Positions 44,145 to 50,841 of a stretch of 64,000 nucleotides of DNA are shown one piece after another. Origin of the DNA: Luteibacter sp. 9135. GTDB lineage: Bacteria; Pseudomonadota; Gammaproteobacteria; Xanthomonadales; Rhodanobacteraceae. The stretch lies in assembly GCF_000745005.1 (NCBI RefSeq), contig NZ_JQNB01000001.1:1915501-1979500 (forward strand). Direction: 5' to 3'. Position 1 is the stretch's first letter. Each line of letters begins with the position of its first letter. Below the pieces are notes generated by a model. It was not told the origin of the DNA, searched no databases, and worked only from the letters and a program-made list of their open reading frames with translations. A program made the translations under genes and the position numbers.

Positions 44145-44983
44145 TCGACGAGCTGAAGGAGGCCTACCCGGTATCGCGGCTGTGCGAGGCGATGGAATAC
44201 CCCCGTAGCAGCTATTACGCCAAGCGGGCAGAAGAGGTACAGCCGGCGGTTGCCGATCCGGCGCTAGTAGCGAGGGTCAAGCAGATTCATCGCCAGAGCC
44301 GAGGCAGTTACGGCACCCGTCGCATGGCGGCTGAGTTGGGTCGCCAAGGCATGCCGACAGGGCGATATCGGGCGCGCACGTTGATGAGGCAGGCCGGTCT
44401 ATGGGCCGAGCGGGTGCGTCGGCACGTGTACCGGACGGCGAGCAAGGCGGCTGTGCCGGCCCCCAACCGCCTCGAACGGCAATTCAACGTCGCCCGGCCC
44501 GACCAGGTTTGGGTCGGTGACATTACCTTTGTGCCTACCCGACAGGGTTGGCTCTATCTGGCCGTTGTCGTGGATCTTTATGCACGCCGGATCGTGGGCT
44601 GGGCCTTTTCAACCCGGCCGAATGCACAGCTGGCCGTTGCCGCCCTGGACATGGCAATCAGAGAGAGGAAACCGTCGGGGAATCTCATGTTCCACTCCGA
44701 TCAAGGTGCGCAGTACAACAGTTTTGACTTTCTCGGACGCCTCAAGGCCCTGGGGATTACCCAAAGTATGAGCAGGCGCGGCAACTGTTGGGATAACGCG
44801 GTTGCCGAGCGCGTCTTCGCCACGTTGAAAACCGAATGGGCGACATCGACTTACAGCAACCGCGATGAAGCCCAAAGCGACATCACTGTTTTCTTGACGT
44901 CGTACTACAACTACCGGCGCCTACATGCGGCCAACGGGCAGGTGCCGCCAGCCATTTACGAGATGATGGCGGCCCGGAAATAA
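44141..44983 (+). CDS. IS3-family transposase OrfB (DDE catalytic domain)
   Basis: 280 aa if started at GTG 44141, overlapping the OrfA stop (GTGA); the same frame is open back to the slippery site. HTH_21 region SRGSYGTRRMAAELGRQG is followed by the rve integrase core with D in VWVGDITFVPT, D in FHSDQGAQYNS and E in NAVAERVFATLKTE, the DDE triad. It ends with YNYRRLHAANGQVPPAIYE. No frameshift or internal stop is seen. Confidence 0.95.
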   Translation: MIDELKEAYPVSRLCEAMEYPRSSYYAKRAEEVQPAVADPALVARVKQIHRQSRGSYGTRRMAAELGRQGMPTGRYRARTLMRQAGLWAERVRRHVYRTASKAAVPAPNRLERQFNVARPDQVWVGDITFVPTRQGWLYLAVVVDLYARRIVGWAFSTRPNAQLAVAALDMAIRERKPSGNLMFHSDQGAQYNSFDFLGRLKALGITQSMSRRGNCWDNAVAERVFATLKTEWATSTYSNRDEAQSDITVFLTSYYNYRRLHAANGQVPPAIYEMMAARK

Positions 44984-45297
44984 CGCCTATCGGGTGTCCA
45001 GAAATACTTGACCACGACAGGCCCCCTCGGGGCCGGTAGCCGCAGGCGAGGGATTCGAACGGACAAGGCCCGAAGGGGGCCGGCCAGGACGGCCGGCCGT
45101 TTCCGCTGAGCCATGGATGGCGAATCGGAAACCTCCGTTCGAAGCCCGACCCGCCCCGTAGGGGAATATATAAACGGCCGCGCACGCGGCCCTTCCTTGA
45201 CGGGTCGCCGCAGGCGTGGCCCCGAGGGTGGCACCCGCCGGCTCTTGCTCCAACACCTCAAGACGCCAACACCTCAAAACTCCAATGCCCCACCCCC

Positions 45298-46206
45298 TCA
45301 GCGCCCCTGCCCACGAATCCGCACATCACCGCTGAACGACTCCACGTGGATGGTGCCATTGCCGCTGCCGATCGTGGTTTTCAGTTCCTTGCCCGGGCCA
45401 TCCTCACCCTTGGACGGCGTGCCGAAATCGCTGCGCAGGTCGCCACTGAACGTCGATGCTTCCAGCCGGGCGGAGGTGTCGCCCGGAAGCTGGATCTGCA
45501 CGTCGCCGCTCATGGAATCGACGGTGAGCTTGCCGTCCCGGACCAGGCCGCCGGTAACTTGGGTATCGCCCGAGACGGTGCTGAAATTGGCCTCTTTCCA
45601 GGCGCCGCCGCCGACGGTCATCCGGCCGGAGACGGTCTGCGCCTCGACGCGGTCGGTGACCGAGGGGGCGGTGATATCGCCCGATACGGTCTGTAGATCG
45701 GCCTTGCCCGCTCGGCCGGCGAGGTCGATGGTGCCACTGACGGTCTGCATGGTGACTTCGGGAGAGCGCAGATTGGCGCGGACCCTTCCGCTCACGGAAT
45801 CGACATCGATCTTGCCGCCATCCAGGCCGTCCATGCTCACCGGCGCGCTGACCACGTTGATGGACACCGACACCGAGCGCGGCACGCGGATGTTGAGCAC
45901 GGTGGGCTGCATGCGGGTGTCGTTGCCCCAGCTGAGCCAGTTGCCCTTCTTTTCGTCGCCTTCGACATGGATATCGACCTCGCGATTGTCGCCGTCGATC
46001 TCCAGCGGGCGGGCGCCGTCGCCGAGGGTGCCGGACACCTGGATCTGGTTCTTGTCCCAGGCGGTGACGGTGACCTCGCCCTTGACGTTGTCGATGGTGA
46101 CCTTGGCGTCGGGTCGAATGTCTTTCGACAGGTTGATCGGGGTCGAGGCTATGGCCTGACCGATCGAGAACGCCAGCAGCAGGGGAGTGAGATAGAGCGT
46201 TTTCAT
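45298..46206 (-). CDS. DUF4097-type exported beta-helical protein
   Basis: 302 aa with a signal peptide (TLYLTPLLLAFSIGQAIAST). The rest consists of short repeated strands with SVSGRVRANL, TVSGTIDLAG, TVSGDITAP, TVSGRMTVGG, TVSGDTQVTGG, SMSGDVQIQL and SFSGDVRIRG, the pattern of DUF4097 (LiaG/DUF2807-like) proteins that fold as beta helices. The function is not known; such genes often follow an ECF sigma/anti-sigma pair, as here. The start at 46206 is chosen because the signal peptide begins there; upstream frame is anti-sigma shadow. Confidence 0.85.
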   Translation of the reverse strand: MKTLYLTPLLLAFSIGQAIASTPINLSKDIRPDAKVTIDNVKGEVTVTAWDKNQIQVSGTLGDGARPLEIDGDNREVDIHVEGDEKKGNWLSWGNDTRMQPTVLNIRVPRSVSVSINVVSAPVSMDGLDGGKIDVDSVSGRVRANLRSPEVTMQTVSGTIDLAGRAGKADLQTVSGDITAPSVTDRVEAQTVSGRMTVGGGAWKEANFSTVSGDTQVTGGLVRDGKLTVDSMSGDVQIQLPGDTSARLEASTFSGDLRSDFGTPSKGEDGPGKELKTTIGSGNGTIHVESFSGDVRIRGQGR

Positions 46207-46229
46207 GGGGGTGTCCTGGCTGTACGTGT

Positions 46230-46655
46230 TTAGCCGGCTTGCTTTTCGAGATTGCGCAGGCGATCGCGCTGGCGTTCGGTACGCAGCAGCAGTCGCTGCA
46301 GCGCAGGGGATTCGGGGGAGTCCTGAATGGCTTGGGTCAGCTCCATGTGGGCAGCGTCGAGTTCGACCGCGGCGCCGGACAGGCGAGGATCGCTGGGCTT
46401 CCAGACCTGCCGGCTGGCCAGGCCATCGCCGCCTGCCGGCCCGACCAGGTGCAGGCCGAGGCCGCCACCCAGTACGGCGACGCCGGCGATGGCGGCGGCC
46501 ATCAGCCAGGGCTGCGCGCGTCGGCGCCGGGGGGCGAGGGCGGCGCGCGCGGTCGACTCGTCCAGCCGCGCGTCGATGTCGGCCCAGAGGTCGCGATGCG
46601 GCGTGACCGGGCGGTTGAGCGAGCGCATCTGGCGCAGGTAATCGAGTTCGTTCAT
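46230..46655 (-). CDS. Putative anti-sigma factor, single-pass membrane protein
   Basis: 141 aa. Short cytosolic N-terminal part (MNELDYLRQMRSLNRPVTPH), one transmembrane helix (WLMAAAIAGVAVLGGGLGLH, about residues 50-69), then a periplasmic helical region with heptads (LQRLLLRTERQRDRLRNLEK). No zinc-binding HxxxCxxC motif is visible. Position directly after an ECF sigma gene, overlapping it by four bases, implies it binds that sigma factor. Confidence 0.75.
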   Translation of the reverse strand: MNELDYLRQMRSLNRPVTPHRDLWADIDARLDESTARAALAPRRRRAQPWLMAAAIAGVAVLGGGLGLHLVGPAGGDGLASRQVWKPSDPRLSGAAVELDAAHMELTQAIQDSPESPALQRLLLRTERQRDRLRNLEKQAG

Positions 46656-47242
46656 GGTGTGTCTCCCAGGACGCGGCGGAGCAGCCCGCGCGCACGGTGC
46701 AACTGAGCCTTGGAGGACCCCACCGCCATACCCAGCTCGATGGAGATCTCTTCGTGTTTCCAGCCTTCCACGTCGTGCAGTACCAACACGGCGCGTGCGC
46801 GCGGCGGAAGCGCGGCGATGGCTTTTTCGAGTTCGTCGCGCTCGACGGCGCGCACGGGATTGTCGGTGGACATGATGTCCGGCAGGTGGTCGTCGTCCAT
46901 GATGCTGACCGGATCGGCGTTGCGGGCGCGTATGGACATCAGCGCCACATTGACGGCCAGCCGGTAGACCCAGGTGCCGAAGGCGCTTTCGAAGCGGAAG
47001 CCGTCCAGTTTCTGCCAGGCCCGGACGAACGCCTCCTGGGTGAGGTCTTCGGCACGGGCATGGTCGAACGCGGCCAGCCGCAGAACGGCGCCGTAGACGC
47101 GATCGGCGTGGCGGCGATACAGCGTCTCGAAGGCCTTGCGGTCGCCGGCGATCGCCGCTCGGACCACCGCGTCGTCGGTGGTCGCGACGACGGGCGGCTC
47201 AGACGGCATCAGGGCGGTGGCGGTGAGGCATAGGGCATTCAT
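46652..47242 (-). CDS. ECF-family RNA polymerase sigma factor
   Basis: 196 aa. Region 2: FETLYRRHADRVYGAVLRLA, EDLTQEAFVRAWQKLDGF and FGTWVYRLAVNVALMSIRAR. Region 4: ALPPRARAVLVLHDVEGWKH and EISIELGMAVGSSKAQLHRA. Both core regions are complete and no extra domain is seen. It should transcribe its own operon and possibly envelope genes under control of the downstream membrane protein. Start 47242 or 47209 (MPSEPP) cannot be separated; the longer is given. Confidence 0.93.
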   Translation of the reverse strand: MNALCLTATALMPSEPPVVATTDDAVVRAAIAGDRKAFETLYRRHADRVYGAVLRLAAFDHARAEDLTQEAFVRAWQKLDGFRFESAFGTWVYRLAVNVALMSIRARNADPVSIMDDDHLPDIMSTDNPVRAVERDELEKAIAALPPRARAVLVLHDVEGWKHEEISIELGMAVGSSKAQLHRARGLLRRVLGDTP

Positions 47243-47284
47243 CTTGCCAGCTTGGATGCCGGCAAGGGCGAAACGGTTTAACGA

Positions 47285-49075
47285 TCAGGCGACGTTGGTC
47301 GCCTTGCGCTCCAGCGCGGCATCGAGCGCGTCGCTGACGCGGGTGCGTTCGGCCTTCAGTCGCGACGGCATACGCTCGCCGAAGCCGTCCAGATAGAGTC
47401 CGATGGCGCGAAGTTCCTCGGTCCATCCCTCCACGTCCACATGGAGCAGGTCGTCCAGCGCGCCGGGCTTGAGCGACAAGCCATCGGTGTTGAGTTCCCC
47501 AGCGGCGGGTACGACCCCGATCGCCGTCTCGACGCCCTGGGCCTTGCCCGTGACGCGCTGGATCATCCAGTCCAGCACGCGCATGTTCTCGCCGTAGCCC
47601 GGCCACATGAAGCGGCCTTCGGCATCCTTGCGGAACCAGTTGACGTGGAAGATCCGCGGCAGCCTGGCACCGGGCTTGTCGAACGACAGCCAGTGGGCGA
47701 AGTAGTCGGCGAAGTTGTAGCCGCAGAAGGGCTTCATCGCCATGGAGTCGCGGCGGAGCACGCCCACGGCGCCCGTGGCGGCAGCCGTGGTTTCCGAGCC
47801 CATCGCGGCCCCCACCAGCACGCCGTGCACCCAGTCGCGGGCTTCGAATACCAGCGGCACCAGGGACGGACGGCGGCCACCGAAGACGATGGCCGAGATC
47901 GGCACGCCGGCGGCGTCCTCCGACTCCGGCGCCCAGCTGGGGCATTGCCTGGCGCTGACCGTGAAGCGGGAATTGGGATGGGCGGCCGGACCGTGGGCGG
48001 CGTCGAACGGGCGGCCCTGCCAGTCGGTGGCCGGCTCGCCTTCGCCGAGGCCTTCCCACCAGGGACGCTGGTCGGCGGTGAGGGCGACGTTGGTGAAGAT
48101 CGCATCGTGGCCCAGGGTGGCCAGCGCGTTGGGGTTGGTTCCCGCGCCGGTGCCGGGCGCCACCCCGAAGTAACCCGCTTCGGGATTGATCGCCCAGAGG
48201 CGTCCATCGGAGCCGGGTGTCATCCAGCAGATATCGTCGCCGACGGTCCAGACCTTCCAGCCGGCCTGTCGGTAGCCGTCGGCGGGAATCAGCATGGCCA
48301 GGTTGGTCTTGCCGCAGGCCGACGGGAACGCCGCCGCGATGTAATGCTTTTCGCCTTGCGGGTTTTCCACGCCGACGATGAGCATGTGCTCGGCGAGCCA
48401 GCCCTCACGGCGTGCCTGGTGACTGGCGATACGCAGCGCATGGCATTTCTTGCCGAGCAGCGCGTTGCCGCCGTAGCCGGAACCGATCGACTTGATCGAC
48501 AGTTCCTCGGGGAAATGCATGATGAAGCGGCGTTCCGGGTCCAGGTCGCCCGTGGAATGCAGGCCCTTCACGAAGCGGCCTTCGCGTTCGATGCGTGCCA
48601 GGGCGGGCGCACCCATGCGGGTCATGATGCGCATGTTGGCGACGACGTAGGGGCTGTCGGTGATTTCTACGCCGCAGCGCGAGAGCGGCGAGTCGATCGG
48701 GCCCATGCAATAGGGGATGACGTACATCGTGCGTCCACGCATCGCGCCTTCGAACAAAGCATCGATCTTGGCGTGCGCTTCCGCAGGCGCCATCCAGTGG
48801 TTGTTCGGGCCGGCATCGTCCTGCTCGGGGGTGCAGACGAAGGTGAGGTGTTCGACGCGCGCCACGTCCGACGGATGCGAGCGGTGCAGGTAGCTACGCG
48901 GGTTGCTCGCCTCGTTCAGCGGCAGCAGATCGCCGCTGTCGAGCATGGTGCGGACCAGTCCGGCGTACTCGGCATCGGAGCCGTCGCACCAGTGGATGGA
49001 CGCGGGGCAGGTGAGGCGGGCGGCCTCGTCGACCCATCGATTCAGTGCTTCCAGGGAACTGCCGTCCAAACGCAT
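47285..49075 (-). CDS. pckG: Phosphoenolpyruvate carboxykinase (GTP)
   Basis: 596 aa, typical for the GTP-dependent enzyme. It converts oxaloacetate to phosphoenolpyruvate with GTP. Kinase-1 loop FPSACGKTNLAML (with the reactive Cys) and VGDDICWM are diagnostic; also YVIPYCMGPIDSPLSRCGVE, SIGSGYGGNALLGKKC, and GRRPSLVPLVFEARDW. GGAG lies upstream of the ATG. It is alone in its unit, between the sigma-factor operon and a TetR gene on the same strand. Confidence 0.97.
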   Translation of the reverse strand: MRLDGSSLEALNRWVDEAARLTCPASIHWCDGSDAEYAGLVRTMLDSGDLLPLNEASNPRSYLHRSHPSDVARVEHLTFVCTPEQDDAGPNNHWMAPAEAHAKIDALFEGAMRGRTMYVIPYCMGPIDSPLSRCGVEITDSPYVVANMRIMTRMGAPALARIEREGRFVKGLHSTGDLDPERRFIMHFPEELSIKSIGSGYGGNALLGKKCHALRIASHQARREGWLAEHMLIVGVENPQGEKHYIAAAFPSACGKTNLAMLIPADGYRQAGWKVWTVGDDICWMTPGSDGRLWAINPEAGYFGVAPGTGAGTNPNALATLGHDAIFTNVALTADQRPWWEGLGEGEPATDWQGRPFDAAHGPAAHPNSRFTVSARQCPSWAPESEDAAGVPISAIVFGGRRPSLVPLVFEARDWVHGVLVGAAMGSETTAAATGAVGVLRRDSMAMKPFCGYNFADYFAHWLSFDKPGARLPRIFHVNWFRKDAEGRFMWPGYGENMRVLDWMIQRVTGKAQGVETAIGVVPAAGELNTDGLSLKPGALDDLLHVDVEGWTEELRAIGLYLDGFGERMPSRLKAERTRVSDALDAALERKATNVA

Positions 49076-49177
49076 CCGTCATGGTCTCCAGTAAAAGTCC
49101 ATGGAGACAGTAGTTTGCGATGCGTGGTATTGGCAAGGCACGGCGCAGCAAAACCGCACCATGCCATTCATGCGCGA

Positions 49178-49768
49178 TCAGTCGTTGACGTGCGCCGGCG
49201 TCAGCGTGGCGATCATGTGCTCGACATAGGCATCGAATTCCTCATGACTGAGGCGGGGCAGGCCGAGCGTGAAGTTGAGCTGCAGGAAGCCGACATAAGC
49301 CGCGTAGGTGAGGCGCGAGCGATGCAGGGCGACTACCGGGTCCAGCCCGGCCTCACTGTAGAGCCGGGTCAGGAACTCCATCCGGCGCTGGGAGACGCGC
49401 GACATGACCGGGACCACCTGTGGATGATCCAATGCCTTCAACAGGGCCGCATAGACGCGATGCGGCTGCATCTCGTGAGCCACCCGCCGGAACAGCTCGG
49501 GAAAGCGCTTGAGCGGGTCGGGAATGCGCTCGATCTCCGCGAGCACCTCGCGTTCGCCGTATTCCTCCCAGCGCTCCAGGGCCGCCTGCAGCAGCGCCTC
49601 GCGCGTGCGGAAGTGCCAGTAGAAGCTGCCCTTGGTGACGCCGAGCCGGCGCGCAAGGGCTTCCACCGCGAGGGCGCCCACGCCCTGTTCGGCGATAAGG
49701 GCCAGCGCGCCGTCTTCCCAGTCTTCGGCAGAGAGGCGGACTCGTTCGTTCTTGGCACCGTCGTTCAT
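49178..49768 (-). CDS. TetR-family transcriptional regulator
   Basis: 196 aa. The TetR N-terminal helix-turn-helix is clear: DGALALIAEQGVGALAVEAL followed by ARRLGVTKGSFYWHFRTREA (about residues 20-60). The C-terminal ligand domain is not assignable. It is divergent from the alpha/beta-hydrolase and fadE genes (141 bases to the hydrolase ATG), so it may regulate those lipid genes; this is inference from position. Confidence 0.92.
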   Translation of the reverse strand: MNDGAKNERVRLSAEDWEDGALALIAEQGVGALAVEALARRLGVTKGSFYWHFRTREALLQAALERWEEYGEREVLAEIERIPDPLKRFPELFRRVAHEMQPHRVYAALLKALDHPQVVPVMSRVSQRRMEFLTRLYSEAGLDPVVALHRSRLTYAAYVGFLQLNFTLGLPRLSHEEFDAYVEHMIATLTPAHVND

Positions 49769-49908
49769 CGCCGCATGGTAGCGGAGCCGCCGCGGTTTGC
49801 AATCCGGGGGCTTTAGGATGTGTTGCATAAGACCTTGACTTGGAAGCCATTGCATGACCGTACGCGGGCGTATTGACGCACCCGCCCGACGCCCACATAC
49901 TCTACCGT

Positions 49909-50781
49909 ATGGTTGCCGATGTCCTTTCTGCCTGCCCGACCCCGACACGCCTCGTCTCCATGGACGGGGTGGCGCTGGCGATCGAGCGCAGGATAGGGCA
50001 CCGCTCGCCGAGCCTGCTGTTCGCCCACGGCTTCGGCCAGACGCGCCATGCCTGGACCGGCGCCGCGGTGGCCCTGGCGGAGCAAGGCTTCGGCAGCACC
50101 ACGTTCGATGCCCGGGGTCACGGCGAGAGCGACCGCCTGCCTCGCGGCGAATACCACATGCAGCAGTTCGTGGACGACCTGCTGGTCGTGGCGGCCTCCG
50201 CTTCGCCGGACGGTCGGCCTCCGGTTCTGGTGGGCGCGTCGATGGGCGGCCTGCTGGGCCTCGCCGCGGCGGGCGGATCGTCCGGGGCTGCGCCGTTCTC
50301 GGCGCTCGTGCTCGTCGATATCACTCCGCGGTGGGAAACCGCGGGGGTGGAACGTATCCTCGGCTTCATGCGCGCCCACCCCCACGGCTTCGCCAGTTAC
50401 GACGAGGCGGCCTCGGCCATCGAGGCGTACCTGCCCCAGCGTCGTGAGCGCAAGACGGCGACGCAGCTGGCGCCGCTGCTGCGCCGGGGCGAAGACGGCC
50501 GGCTGCGCTGGCACTGGGACCCGGCACTGCTCGACGGCATGGTGGCCGAGAGCGAACGCTACCAGCCGCAGTTGTTCGAAGCGGCGGCGCGGGTCAGTGT
50601 GCCGGTGCTGCTGTTGTCGGGTGCCCGCAGCGATGTCGTCTCCTGCCAGACGGTGGAGGAATTTCTCCGGCTGGTGCCGCACGCGCGACATGTCAGCCTT
50701 CCCGGGGCAACCCATATGGTGGCGGGGGATGCCAACGATGCGTTCACGCGCGAGATCGCCCTGTTCCTGCGTACCCTCTGA
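49909..50781 (+). CDS. Alpha/beta-hydrolase fold protein
   Basis: 290 aa from the ATG at 49909. FAHGFGQTRHAWTGAAVALA gives the oxyanion HG motif, DARGHGESDRL follows, and the nucleophile elbow is VLVGASMGGLLGLAAAG (GxSxG). The acid probably lies in LLLSGARSDVVS, and His in PGATHMVAGDAN. The substrate is unknown. It precedes fadE by 60 bases on the same strand, which suggests an ester or acyl-CoA-linked role. Confidence 0.88.
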   Translation: MVADVLSACPTPTRLVSMDGVALAIERRIGHRSPSLLFAHGFGQTRHAWTGAAVALAEQGFGSTTFDARGHGESDRLPRGEYHMQQFVDDLLVVAASASPDGRPPVLVGASMGGLLGLAAAGGSSGAAPFSALVLVDITPRWETAGVERILGFMRAHPHGFASYDEAASAIEAYLPQRRERKTATQLAPLLRRGEDGRLRWHWDPALLDGMVAESERYQPQLFEAAARVSVPVLLLSGARSDVVSCQTVEEFLRLVPHARHVSLPGATHMVAGDANDAFTREIALFLRTL

Positions 50782-50841
50782 AACGCTCCACGCCGTACCC
50801 GATACCCTTTTCCGTAGTTCGACTGTAACGAGGTGATTCCG

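Larger units (their letters stand above)
43785..45019 (+). mobile_element. IS3-family insertion sequence, 1,235 bp, apparently complete
   Basis: Ends are TG (43785) and CA (45019), the IS3 rule. Terminal inverted repeats match imperfectly over about 30 bases: TGAGGTGGTCTAATCTTTCT at the left against TGTCGTGGTCAAGTATTTCT at the right, both continuing GGACA and CCGATAGG. Flanks are GGC on both sides, a 3-bp target duplication. Two overlapping transposase ORFs (OrfA, OrfB) with a slippery site are intact, so it may still be active. Confidence 0.93.
43768..45246 (-). repeat. TIR-bearing repeat (copy B), split by an IS3 element
   Basis: The left part, 43768-43784, reads AAGAGCCGGCGGGTGGC; the rest, 45020-45246, begins GGCCCCCTCGGGGCC and ends GCACCCGCCGGCTCTT. 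Joining the two across the IS, minus one GGC, restores a TIR like that of copy A. The interior from 45030 to 45170 matches the reverse complement of copy A (GGATTCGAACGGAC, CGTTTCCGCTGAG, GGAAACCTCCGTTCGAAGCC). Without the IS it is about 250 bp, shorter than A mainly because it lacks the internal REP. Confidence 0.82.

Noticed and set aside
45030..45120. tRNA-like segment (GGATTCGAACGG resembles a T-loop)
   Set aside because: No acceptor stem, anticodon arm or CCA arrangement could be fitted; the motif belongs to the repeated element.
47441..49816. 791-codon plus-strand ORF
   Set aside because: Antisense to pckG and the TetR gene; no recognisable domain and composition rich in Gly/Arg/His as expected of shadow frames.
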